Assembly (NCBI GenBank): GCA_963850605.1
Contig: CAWKLX010000006.1
Location: 1-64,000, forward strand
DNA from: BOG-908 sp963850605
GTDB taxonomy: Bacteria > Pseudomonadota > Alphaproteobacteria > Acetobacterales > Acetobacteraceae
Length of the DNA stretch: 64,000 nt
Direction: 5' to 3'
The notes beneath the pieces are model-generated. The model did not search any database and was not told the origin of the DNA. It saw nothing but the letters and a program-made list of their open reading frames with translations. The position numbers and the translations under genes were made by a program. Shown in pieces: positions 34,658 through 42,930 of the stretch. Every line of letters starts with the position of its first letter. Position 1 is the first letter of the stretch.

Positions 34658-35790
34658 GCGCCGCCACCGCCTGGACGCGCCAAATGGTGCAGGCCGTCAT
34701 ACCGACACCGGCCGACCGCATGACACCGGTGATTGGCGCGCCCGCCGCGACCCCGCTGATCCAGGGCCTCGACCTGTGGGACATGTGGCCACTAGCCCAC
34801 CCGGATGGCGCCACCGCAAGCGTCGACGGCGGCACGCTGTGGTTCGCGTTGTCCGCACCGATCATGCCGGACCCGGCCGACCGCCACGCAGTCGCGCGCA
34901 TCCGGTTGGTCCTGGAGCGGGAGGGCATCTGGACAGATTGTGGGGACGCGCTGCCGGACGGATTGGCGCCTGGCAGCCGCGAGTGGTCCGGCTCGGCGCT
35001 GCTGCACGACACCGGCCACGTCACCCTGTTCTTCACCGCCGCCGGCCGGCGTGGCGAACCCCGCATCACCTTCGAGCAGCGATTGTTCCAGACGACCGGC
35101 AAGCTCGACCTCTCGGGTGCTACCCCGCGGATTACCGGCTGGTCGCCCCCTCACGAATCGGTCCGCGCGGACGGCGAGATTTACGTCGTCGCCGACCAGA
35201 GCGAGGGCGGCCCAGGCCGGATCAAGGCATTCCGCGACCCCGCGTATTTCCGCGATCCCGCCGACGGCGCCAGCTACCTGCTGTTCGCCGCCTCTCTGGC
35301 TGCTGCCGCACCTTACGCCGATGGCGCCATCGGCCTGGCGCGCGCCACAGATCCCACACTCGCGAGCTGGGAATTGCTGCCGCCTTTGCTGCACGCGACC
35401 GGGGTGAACACCGAGCTCGAACGGCCGCACGTGCTGCTACGGGACGGTCGGTATGTGCTGTTCTGGTGCACCCAGCACCACATCTTCGCGGCCGGCGGCC
35501 CACGCGGTCCCACGGGCCTTTACGGCATGCAAGCCCAGCACCTGACAGGTCCCTATACGCCGCTGAACGGGGATGGCCTGGTCCTCGCCAATCCTGATAG
35601 CGAGCCGACGCAGGCCTATAGTTGGTGGGTCACCGGCGAGGGCCGCGTGACCAGCTTCATCGATTACTGGGGCATGCGGAGCCGATCTTTGGCAACGCAT
35701 CCGGAGCTGCTCCGCACGCATTTCGGCGGCGTGCCGGCGCCGTTCGTCCGGCTTACTCTCGCGCCCGGACGAAGCCGCCTGATCTGGTGA
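34654..35790 (+). CDS. Glycoside hydrolase family 68 enzyme (levansucrase/fructofuranosidase type)
   Basis: GH68 protein of 378 residues. The catalytic triad is visible: nucleophile Asp in LDLWDMWPL (about residue 40), transition-state stabiliser Asp in FRDPAYFRDP (about residue 195) and acid/base Glu in TELERPHVLL (about residue 255). GH68 enzymes split sucrose and transfer fructose to water or to growing levan/inulin. No signal peptide is seen, so a cytoplasmic sucrose-hydrolysing role next to a permease is likelier than secreted levan synthesis. It is short compared with secreted levansucrases (about 415-500 residues). The 3' end overlaps the convergent LacI gene by 38 bases. Confidence 0.88.
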   Translation: MSAATAWTRQMVQAVIPTPADRMTPVIGAPAATPLIQGLDLWDMWPLAHPDGATASVDGGTLWFALSAPIMPDPADRHAVARIRLVLEREGIWTDCGDALPDGLAPGSREWSGSALLHDTGHVTLFFTAAGRRGEPRITFEQRLFQTTGKLDLSGATPRITGWSPPHESVRADGEIYVVADQSEGGPGRIKAFRDPAYFRDPADGASYLLFAASLAAAAPYADGAIGLARATDPTLASWELLPPLLHATGVNTELERPHVLLRDGRYVLFWCTQHHIFAAGGPRGPTGLYGMQAQHLTGPYTPLNGDGLVLANPDSEPTQAYSWWVTGEGRVTSFIDYWGMRSRSLATHPELLRTHFGGVPAPFVRLTLAPGRSRLIW

Positions 35791-36799
35791 CGGGTCCCGT
35801 CGAACGGCGTACGACGAGCTCGGCCGGCATCTGCACCGAGTCCAATTCCGCCCCGGCCATACGCCTGAACAGCATGTCGACCAGCAGCCGCGCCCCCTGT
35901 GCGATGTCCTGACGCAGGGTGGTCAGCGCCGGCACGGTTTGGGCCGCCAGCGGCAGGTCGTCGAACCCCACCACCTGCACGTCCGCCGGCACCGAAAGGC
36001 CATGCTCTGCGAGCACCCGAAGCGCGGTCATCGCAATCACGTCGGACGCGGCGAAGATCCCGTCAGGGGCTTCCTCGCCTTGCCCGATATAGCTGGTGAT
36101 ATCGCGGTATGCGCTGTCCGCCGAAAGCGGCACCGGCAAAACGCGGGATAGACGTGCACTGCCGGATCGGGGCAGGGCATCGCGGCAGCCCTGCAGCCGC
36201 TGCGCCATCTCCGGCACGGAAGGGTCGCCAAAGAAAGCGATCGAACGGCACCCCTGCGCCACCAGGTGTGCGGTGGCCAACGCACCGCCCTGACGGTTGT
36301 CGGTGCCCACGGAGCAGTAACTTTGGCCTTGCAGGTGCGCGCCCCACACCACCAGACGCTGGTTCGTTCGCGCCACCCGGTCCAGCACCGCCGATTGGTC
36401 GGACTGCCCCACCACGATCACCCCATCGACATGGCCCGCGCCGAGAATCCTGTCCAGCCAGTCCGGCCCATCCGGGATCACCCGTGACAGCAACAGGTTC
36501 TGGTCACGCGCGGACAGCTCGTCGGCCAGGTAGCCGAGCAAGTGCATGAAGAACGGATCGGACAGATGTTGGCCCGTTGCGTGTCCCAGCGGGATCACCA
36601 CGCCGATCGCCCCTGCCTTCTGCGTGCGCAAGTTGCGCGCGACCTGATTGGGCCGGAACCCGTGCGCGTCGGCGAGCAGGCGGATCTTCTGCCGTGTCTC
36701 AAGCGCGATCAGGGCGCTGTCGGCAAGCGATCTCGACACGGTCGCGGGTGAGACGCCGGCGATACGGGCAAGATCGGCGATGGTGCGGATGGAGGACAT
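35753..36799 (-). CDS. LacI family transcriptional regulator
   Basis: LacI/GalR regulator of 348 residues. The N-terminal HTH is IADLARIAGVSPATVSRSL with hinge FRPNQVARNLRTQ, and the C-terminal part is the periplasmic-binding-protein fold (IGVVIPLGH, DGIFAASDVIAMTAL, VQVVGFDDLPLA). It is convergent with the GH68 gene. The two LacI-type palindromes in the receptor/permease promoter are its most likely targets, making it the repressor of the sucrose module. Confidence 0.9.
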   Translation of the reverse strand: MSSIRTIADLARIAGVSPATVSRSLADSALIALETRQKIRLLADAHGFRPNQVARNLRTQKAGAIGVVIPLGHATGQHLSDPFFMHLLGYLADELSARDQNLLLSRVIPDGPDWLDRILGAGHVDGVIVVGQSDQSAVLDRVARTNQRLVVWGAHLQGQSYCSVGTDNRQGGALATAHLVAQGCRSIAFFGDPSVPEMAQRLQGCRDALPRSGSARLSRVLPVPLSADSAYRDITSYIGQGEEAPDGIFAASDVIAMTALRVLAEHGLSVPADVQVVGFDDLPLAAQTVPALTTLRQDIAQGARLLVDMLFRRMAGAELDSVQMPAELVVRRSTGPVTRSGGFVRARE

Positions 36800-37313
36800 C
36801 TATCCAGAGGGTAGAGGCTTTGCACACTTCGCGCGAGCCGAACGTTCAGCGGTAGGCCAGGCTTCACACCGCCGCGGTTGGTCCTCGGAAAGCCCTCGCC
36901 GCCCGTGCGGGAGCCATCCGGCCCCGCCCGCGGCCGTCCCCATGCGCGTGTGACGCCGTATCGTGTGTCCAGGCGGCACCGCCGCGAAGACGTATCCGCC
37001 AGGAAGGCCGCATGGAATGATGGCGAGGGGAAAGTCCGGATGAGATCATGCCTGATCGTTGCCAAACAAAGTCGCAGCTCCGTATTGCATCAACACTCAT
37101 TCGTAACGGGAAAGACTTTTCCACTGAGAAGATGATCTTGGAATGAATGCGTGTATTCGCTTCGTCTCGACGTTATTGAGGCGATGCAACTGTAGAGCCG
37201 TGCCCCCGACGGAGCGTCTTGCGCTCGACTATCGTCATGCACCGCGATCGGCCGCGAAGGGAGACAGAGAGTGATGCCAAATTGCACCCATGCACGGGAG
37301 AGGGCGGACATCC
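36800..37313. other. Intergenic stretch between LacI and LysR genes
   Basis: About 510 bases between two divergent regulator genes. Open frames here have no recognisable domain. It should hold the promoters of both genes, but I see no clear operator. Confidence 0.45.
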
Positions 37314-38225
37314 GTGGATAGCTTGCGTGACATGGCGCTGTTCGTGGAGGTCGCGAATGCGAAGAGCTTCACGCGGGCCGCGGCGATTTTGGGCATCCCG
37401 GTGTCGTCGCTGTCGAGACGCATCGCCGAGCTCGAGTCCTCCGTCGGGCTGCCGCTCTTCAACAGGAGCACCCGGCGCGTGGACCTGACGGAAGCAGGCG
37501 CGCTGTATTTCAGCCGCTGCCAAGGCATCGTCGCGGCAGCGCGGGAGGCGGGCGACGAGCTGCGCGGCATGGCCGAAACCCCGCGCGGCCTCCTGCGCAT
37601 CTCGGCCGATGCGGAGATGGGACCGCTCCTCCTGGCACCGACGGTAGCCGAGTTCCTAGGCCTCTACCCCGACGTCACGTTCGACCTGGACCTATCGCCG
37701 CGCCGCGTGGATCTGATCGCGGAGGGTTTCGACATCGCCATCCGGTTCGGCAACCTGGTCGACAGCACGCTGACGGTGCGAACGCTGTGTGCGGCCGCCA
37801 CGCACCTGTTTGCGTCACCCGTCTACCTTGCCGGACACGGCATGCCCGCGCACGCAAGCGAGCTGGCCGGCCGAACGCGCCTGCACTTGCTGCACGCCGG
37901 CGACGACGGAAGCTGGATGCTGAGCTGCGACGGCGAGCAGGTGCATGTCCCCGCGAATAGCGCGATTCGCGCCAACAACATGTCCATGATCCGCCACCTG
38001 GCGCGTGCTGGGGCAGGGATCGCGGTGATCGACGAGTTGATGGCGAGCCGGGACGTGGAATCGGGTGCATTGGTGAAGGTGCTTCCGGCTTGGACGATTC
38101 CTGCCGGAGTGATTTCGTTGCTCACGCCGAACCGGCTGTTGCCCGCCAAAACCCGCCGCTTCATCGACCTGCTCACCGCGCGCGTGACCTCGATGATGGG
38201 GCAGGTCATCGGACCCGGTCCGTAG
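37314..38225 (+). CDS. LysR family transcriptional regulator
   Basis: LysR protein of about 303 residues of the CrgA-like branch. The HTH begins at DMALFVEVANAKSFTRAAAI with IPVSSLSRRIAELE as recognition helix; the effector domain starts at GLLRISADAEMGPLLLAP. GTG at 37314, with a GGGAGAGGG site about 10 bases upstream, is preferred; the in-frame ATG at 37290 is possible and would add 8 residues. It points at the quinone-related operon beyond (38393-39891), which is convergent with it. A strong hairpin follows its stop. Confidence 0.85.
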   Translation: MDSLRDMALFVEVANAKSFTRAAAILGIPVSSLSRRIAELESSVGLPLFNRSTRRVDLTEAGALYFSRCQGIVAAAREAGDELRGMAETPRGLLRISADAEMGPLLLAPTVAEFLGLYPDVTFDLDLSPRRVDLIAEGFDIAIRFGNLVDSTLTVRTLCAAATHLFASPVYLAGHGMPAHASELAGRTRLHLLHAGDDGSWMLSCDGEQVHVPANSAIRANNMSMIRHLARAGAGIAVIDELMASRDVESGALVKVLPAWTIPAGVISLLTPNRLLPAKTRRFIDLLTARVTSMMGQVIGPGP

Positions 38226-38238
38226 GTCGGCGCATCAC

Positions 38239-38264
38239 CCGATCGGACGGAGCCGTCCGATCGG
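38239..38264. terminator. Strong 12-bp hairpin after LysR gene
   Basis: CCGATCGGACGG (38239-38250) and CCGTCCGATCGG (38253-38264) are perfect complements with a 2-base spacer, 14 bases after the LysR stop and in a convergent gap. No T run follows, so it is either a terminator of the GC-rich type or a binding palindrome. Confidence 0.55.
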
Positions 38265-38392
38265 ATAAAGATGCTCACGTAACAATAGGGTAGAGCATGG
38301 TCCGTGAGGCGATGCGAATGGATCATACCCCAGATTTTGTCCCGCGGGCTGTCATATCTTGCCGACGTCACGGATATTGTCCGCAACGCCTT

Positions 38393-39331
38393 TCAGACTA
38401 CCGCTTGCGTGAAATCCTGCGCGGGTCCGGTCGGCACGATCCCTGTCGGGTCCAGCCATGGATGGCTGAGGTAATAATGGCGTTTTATGTGCTCGAAGTT
38501 CACGGTTTCGGCGACGCCCGGAACAACGTACAGTGTGCGGGTAAAGCGCATGAGCGCCGGGTAGTCCACCAGGCGCCGAATGTTGCATTTGAAATGCCCG
38601 TGGTAGACGGCATCGAAACGGATGAGTGTGGTGAACAGACGCCAATCGGCTTCCGTCATGCTTTCCCCTGTCAGATAAGTTTGTGCTGACAGGCGCGCCT
38701 CGAGCCAGTCGAGCGTCTCGAACAGGGCCGCTACGGCAGTGTCGTGCGCGTGCTGCGTCTTGGCGAAGCCGGCGCGATAGACGCCGTTGTTGACGGTGGC
38801 GTAGATGCGTTCATTCAGCGCATCGATCTCTCCCCGCTTCTCTTCCGGATAGTAGTCGCCGTTCGCCGCGCCGATATCATTGAACGCGCTGTTGAACATG
38901 CGGATGATGTCGGCCGACTCGTTGCTGACGATCGTGTTCTCCACCGTGTCCCAAAGGACCGGGACGCTGACGCGACCGGTGTAGCCCGGGTCTGCGCGCG
39001 TATAAATTTCGTGGAGGGTTTGCGCGCCGAAAGGATCCGGAATGACACCCTCGGCCGGCTCGAACGTCCAGCCCTGGTCGGCCATCAGCCAATGCGTGAT
39101 CGAAAGCCCGATATGCGTTTCGAGCTTCTTCAATCGCCGAAAGATCAGGGTTCGGTGCGCCCAGGGGCAAGCGAGCGAGGCGTAGAGATGGTAGCGCCCG
39201 GCCTGGGGCGGAAAGCGGCCGCCCGCCTCGATCTGGTTGCGGAAGGCAGCTTGTGGGCGTGCGAACGCGCCGTTTGTCACGGGCACGGCTCCCTCGGCAT
39301 TGGTCCACCGTCCGTCGATGAGCTGGCCCAT
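38393..39331 (-). CDS. Glutathione S-transferase family protein (glutathionyl-hydroquinone reductase type)
   Basis: GST-like enzyme of 312 residues matching the YqjG/ECM4/PcpF branch. The catalytic Cys lies in SLACPWAHRTLIFRRLKKLE (Cys about residue 54), and the C-terminal domain contains GESMTEADWRLFTTLIRFD. These enzymes remove glutathione from glutathionyl-hydroquinones. It starts at 39331, sharing one base with the stop of the upstream FMN reductase (TAATG), so the two form an operon with a quinone-related theme. Confidence 0.88.
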   Translation of the reverse strand: MGQLIDGRWTNAEGAVPVTNGAFARPQAAFRNQIEAGGRFPPQAGRYHLYASLACPWAHRTLIFRRLKKLETHIGLSITHWLMADQGWTFEPAEGVIPDPFGAQTLHEIYTRADPGYTGRVSVPVLWDTVENTIVSNESADIIRMFNSAFNDIGAANGDYYPEEKRGEIDALNERIYATVNNGVYRAGFAKTQHAHDTAVAALFETLDWLEARLSAQTYLTGESMTEADWRLFTTLIRFDAVYHGHFKCNIRRLVDYPALMRFTRTLYVVPGVAETVNFEHIKRHYYLSHPWLDPTGIVPTGPAQDFTQAVV

Positions 39332-39891
39332 TAGGGCCTCATCTGTAAACGCAGGGTCCAGTCCCGCAGCGCGGTCAGCAGGCTCGAGAGCAACTTCCGC
39401 GTGGCGTCGTCGGTGAGCTTGCCTTCCGCGTCGAAGCGCGCGTGCGCCGCGCTGATCATGATTTCGGGCTTGTTGAGCAGATGGGCATCCAGATAGACGA
39501 ACATCTTGCGCAAGTCGTACTGCGCACGGCCGGTACCAAGGGCGCCAGGGCTCGCGCCCATGATGGCGACCGGCTTGTTCGCGAACGGCTGCGGTTCGGT
39601 GCGCGAAACCCAGTCGATCGCATTCTTCAGCACGCCCGGCACCGAGTAATTGTATTCCGGTGTCGCGATCAGCACGGCGTCCGCAGAGGCGATCGCGCGC
39701 TGCAGGCGGAGCACGGCGGCCGGAAAGCCTTCCGCCTTGACGTCTTCGTTGTAGAGCGGAATGTCGCCGATGCCCTCCTCCGCGAGGATCACCCCTTCAG
39801 GGGCAAGCCCTGCCGCCGCACGCAGGGCCGCCGTGTTGTATGACCCGGCGCGCAAGCTGCCGGAGATCGCGCAGAACGTAAGGTTGGGCAT
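39331..39891 (-). CDS. NADPH-dependent FMN reductase
   Basis: Flavodoxin-like reductase of 186 residues. The FMN phosphate-binding loop SGSLRAGSYNTAALRAA lies at about residues 10-26, and the dimer/FMN motif TPEYNYSVPGVLKNAIDW at about residues 84-101. The family includes chromate, azo-dye and quinone reductases (ChrR/YieF type). The ATG at 39891 is favoured over 39957 because the fold starts directly (MPNLTFCAISGSLR). It is the first gene of a two-gene operon with the hydroquinone-reductase GST. Confidence 0.88.
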   Translation of the reverse strand: MPNLTFCAISGSLRAGSYNTAALRAAAGLAPEGVILAEEGIGDIPLYNEDVKAEGFPAAVLRLQRAIASADAVLIATPEYNYSVPGVLKNAIDWVSRTEPQPFANKPVAIMGASPGALGTGRAQYDLRKMFVYLDAHLLNKPEIMISAAHARFDAEGKLTDDATRKLLSSLLTALRDWTLRLQMRP

Positions 39892-39995
39892 ACCGGCTAC
39901 TCCATGAACCAGCCGTGGCTGACGATCGGTGATTGACCCGTCAGCGCATTCGGCCATGGCTCGTCACCTCGTGTCATAATGATGCTCCACCGCCG

Positions 39996-41429
39996 TCACA
40001 GGCGCAGCGATATTTCTGTCATGCCAAAGTCTTGGGATTGCGCATGGGCCCTGCGCAGGAATGCACCGGGTTCGAAATGCACATAGGCTGCCGAAACATC
40101 CAGGAACTTGTTGATGCGCCACGTAGCTTCGACCTGCTGTTCGGTGCCAGTGAAGCGGCGCGATGTGCCGTCGGGCGGCACCAGCGCGAAAGTCGGCGCG
40201 GCGTAGAACGCGTCGTGGACGCTGTATCGCCACAGGCTTTCCAGCGTGGTGTTGACGGTCACGGATTCGAGAGGATGCAAGCCGAGCGTGGCGCCGACCT
40301 GCACCAGATTGGCGGGCGCCTCGATCGTGGCCTCCGTCGAGTAGGCGTAGTTCGGATAGAGCGCGTTGAAGGTGTGCACGGTGCCGGTCGCCCCTCCGCC
40401 GCCGCTCAGAATGTCGCTCCGCAGGCCGAGACGCGGCGTCCAAGGCATCCGAAACGTCCAACCGGCGTCCGCATGGCCAGCCCAGGCGACCACGTCCCTT
40501 GTCGCCATTGTCCCAACCTGTCCGATGCCGCCGATCGAGCCGTCGAAACCGCCTTTTGAACCGAGCAGCCGCAGGCCGACTGTATGCGTCTGCTCCTTGC
40601 CCGGCCGGGGATAGAAGCGCACCTCCGGCATCGTATTGCCGTAGTAGAACGCAGTGATTTTCAAAGGGGCGATGAGCGCCGGCGACGCCGAGACGTGCAC
40701 ACCCCACAGGGTCTGTCCTGCCAGGGTGCGATCGTCGACATAGCCGGGGCTGACGTTCACCGGCTTGACCAGGAACGCGTCGATCCGCGCGTCGGGCAGG
40801 ACGTAGAAGGATTGAAGCCCGTCCCAGACCTGGCGCACGTTCGGGCCATCGCGCAGGCCGATCAAGGCGCCCTCGTCGTACGCCATCTCGAAGCGGCCGC
40901 CGCGTATCGTCAGCTTCCCCGGACCGGACGCGAACGTATAGCCAAGGAACCCTTGAGCGAGATCACCGCGGTCTATGTCCGTTGGCAGCGGCCCCGGTGC
41001 CCGTCCGGCCTCCGTCTCGTTGCCGAGTTGAACGAAGGCCTGAAAGCCGTCGTAATGCACGTCGGCGAACAGCAGCAGCCGGTGAAGGTCATAGGCTTCG
41101 AGACCCTTGTTGCTGAAGCCGAGCAGCGCGTTGCTGTTGATCTCCACCCGCTCCCGCAGGTCGGCCCCGAAAGACAGGTATTCACCACCGCTATCGCCGA
41201 GCGGCACGTATTTAAGGTCGTCATACAGGCTCACGCGCGCGCTCGCCGGTGCGTACGCAGAAACGTCGTCATCATAGCGAAAGGGTGAGCCGGTTTGCGC
41301 TCGTGCCTGCTCGTGGAGCATGACCGTCGCCAGAAGCTGAAGGCCAAGTCCCGCGACGAGGCCATGCCTATTGCGCAGCACGCTCACGCGACCCAACGAA
41401 CGCCACCCGATAGACGACCGGATCGACAT
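39996..41429 (-). CDS. Alginate export family outer-membrane protein
   Basis: Outer-membrane beta-barrel of 477 residues related to AlgE/alginate_exp. It has a signal peptide (hydrophobic core LVAGLGLQLLATVML, site ARAQ), early domain DLRERVEINSNALLG and LRGGRFEMAYDEGALIG-like strands. It ends in EISLRL as barrels do. In many alphaproteobacteria such proteins accompany aromatic or sugar use rather than alginate secretion. A GTG at 41381 would give a shorter, more usual signal peptide. The 5' end overlaps the frameshifted end of the ABM gene. Confidence 0.8.
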   Translation of the reverse strand: MSIRSSIGWRSLGRVSVLRNRHGLVAGLGLQLLATVMLHEQARAQTGSPFRYDDDVSAYAPASARVSLYDDLKYVPLGDSGGEYLSFGADLRERVEINSNALLGFSNKGLEAYDLHRLLLFADVHYDGFQAFVQLGNETEAGRAPGPLPTDIDRGDLAQGFLGYTFASGPGKLTIRGGRFEMAYDEGALIGLRDGPNVRQVWDGLQSFYVLPDARIDAFLVKPVNVSPGYVDDRTLAGQTLWGVHVSASPALIAPLKITAFYYGNTMPEVRFYPRPGKEQTHTVGLRLLGSKGGFDGSIGGIGQVGTMATRDVVAWAGHADAGWTFRMPWTPRLGLRSDILSGGGGATGTVHTFNALYPNYAYSTEATIEAPANLVQVGATLGLHPLESVTVNTTLESLWRYSVHDAFYAAPTFALVPPDGTSRRFTGTEQQVEATWRINKFLDVSAAYVHFEPGAFLRRAHAQSQDFGMTEISLRL

Positions 41430-41788
41430 GCGCCGCGAGCGCCCCGACCTCGGCCACGTGCGCCTTCGCCTGCGCCGTGCGCATCATCGCATCGAGACTA
41501 AGATTCGTCTTCCCACTGCACGTAGTTCACGACTCGTCGTCCATCGAGGCTCGCGTGGACGGAGGCGCCGATAAATCCGGGCAGGAACCGCGCGTGCAGC
41601 TCGGTAAATCCACGCAGCAGGCCAACGATGGCCTCCTGTCTTTCTGGCGCCACATCGAAGGTATTGATCAACGTGAAAACCTCGGCGGCGTCATCGATCA
41701 CGGCATGCATGGCCAGTTTGCTTTCATGCTCTTTGCGGGGTTCGACAGCCAATGAAGGGAGCGAAGCCGGCAGAAGTGCGAGGACCAT
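41368..41788 (-). pseudogene. Quinol monooxygenase-like (ABM domain) protein, frameshifted
   Basis: Small ferredoxin-like antibiotic-biosynthesis-monooxygenase protein. The first part, DDAAEVFTLINTFDVAPERQ and RRVVNYVQWEDES, ends at a premature stop at 41498. The next frame continues the family sequence (LDAMMRTAQAKAHVAEVGAL and AAHVDPVVYRVAFVG) to TAG at 41368-41370. A one-base indel near 41497 accounts for this. The ATG at 41710 may be the true start. Members oxidise quinols or act as dimeric heme or aromatic monooxygenases. Confidence 0.7.
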
Positions 41789-41797
41789 GTCGTAGCC

Positions 41798-42073
41798 TCA
41801 CCGTGGCGCCTCCGCTGACGCCGTCCGATAGCGTGACTGCCACCGGATGACGGGAGGGACAACGATCAGCGCGGTCGGGAAGCTGACGAGGGCACCCAAT
41901 ATCCAGCTGGTCACGACGGCCCGAAGATAGCCCGAACCAAAACCGGCATTCACGCCGATCATGACGCTCGACATCACGGCACTCATGACGAGCGAGATGA
42001 TTGCATTGCCGCCGAGCTCCCTTGCCGTGAAACCGAGCCGCATCGGAAGATCGTCGCCCGCCGAACCCGTCAA
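41798..42073 (-). CDS. DUF2798-like small membrane protein
   Basis: Protein of 91 residues with two predicted membrane helices (AIISLVMSAVMSSVMIGVNA and SWILGALVSFPTALIVVPPV). The SLVMS...WILGALVSFPTALIV layout matches the DUF2798 family, of unknown function. Its start overlaps the stop of the isochorismatase-like gene by 4 bases, so it is the second gene of a short operon. Confidence 0.7.
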   Translation of the reverse strand: MTGSAGDDLPMRLGFTARELGGNAIISLVMSAVMSSVMIGVNAGFGSGYLRAVVTSWILGALVSFPTALIVVPPVIRWQSRYRTASAEAPR

Positions 42074-42666
42074 TGTCCCAGCTTGGAAATGATCTCGTCG
42101 CCCATGATCTTCTGGGCCTTCTGGCCCTCCGGCGTCCCGAAATTGCCGACGAGCTCGGTGACCACCTGGTTCACGACCGTAACAGTAACCCCCAGGCCGC
42201 GCAGGCGGTCATACGTCAATGTGTCGCCCAACGCTGTCATCGTGCCGCAGGCGTCCGCCACCACCATCACCTCGTAGCCGAGCTTGCGCGCATCAACCGC
42301 CGCCCAGAACAGGCAAATGTCGGTCGTCAGACCAGCAAGGATGATCTTGCGGCGCCCGAGCGCCTGGACGCCGTGGCGGAGGTCGGCCGCGTCCCAGCAG
42401 CTGAGTTCGCCGCCGCGCTTGAAGCGTTTCTGGAAGGCATCAGCGGCCAATTCGCTGATATCGGGGATTGTCGGGCCGACATAGTCTTCCATCGTTGTCG
42501 TGAGAATGAGCGGCATCCCGTATTCAAGCGCCATGCGCGCCAGCACGCGGCAACTCGCGATCGTCGTTTCCTTCGGCAGGCTCCTCACCCAATCGATCGT
42601 CGCCTTCTGGTGATCGACCAGCATGATGAGGCTGTCCGCGATGGTGAACCGTTCGAAGTCCTGCAA
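42070..42666 (-). CDS. Isochorismatase-family cysteine hydrolase
   Basis: Hydrolase of 198 residues of the YcaC-like branch. The catalytic Asp is in IMLVDHQKA (about residue 18), a Lys lies in QKRFKRGGEL, and the Cys is in GLTTDICLFWAAVDARKLGY (about residue 118). Family members hydrolyse isochorismate, nicotinamide or other amides; true activity cannot be read from sequence. It is operonic with the DUF2798 gene and upstream of the ABM and alginate-export genes on the same strand. Confidence 0.85.
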   Translation of the reverse strand: MQDFERFTIADSLIMLVDHQKATIDWVRSLPKETTIASCRVLARMALEYGMPLILTTTMEDYVGPTIPDISELAADAFQKRFKRGGELSCWDAADLRHGVQALGRRKIILAGLTTDICLFWAAVDARKLGYEVMVVADACGTMTALGDTLTYDRLRGLGVTVTVVNQVVTELVGNFGTPEGQKAQKIMGDEIISKLGH

Positions 42667-42930
42667 GGTGACGCTCCTGGTGCGGGTTGCTGCACGCTCG
42701 CCGTTCTACGGGCAACTTCAGGCGGCACTAGTGGCAGGCAGGGAAAACATATTACCAGTTTTGGCATAATACCTCGTCCCCAGTGGTGATCACTGGATCC
42801 GCGTATAGGCCAAGAGATCGCGCTGCCTGCCAAATGCGGACAGACAGGCCTTTTGCATCTTTTGCTCGAAGAAGAAGGCCTTGCCTTAGCCTCCTGCCGC
42901 AGGGCAGGCGTACCTCCCGGGTGGCGGCTA

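Noticed and set aside
33655..35790. A 711-residue frame that could be read as a fusion ending in GH68
   Set aside because: The first part is an out-of-frame shadow of the MFS gene; the GH68 domain begins at 34654, where an ATGA overlap and a full domain start are present.
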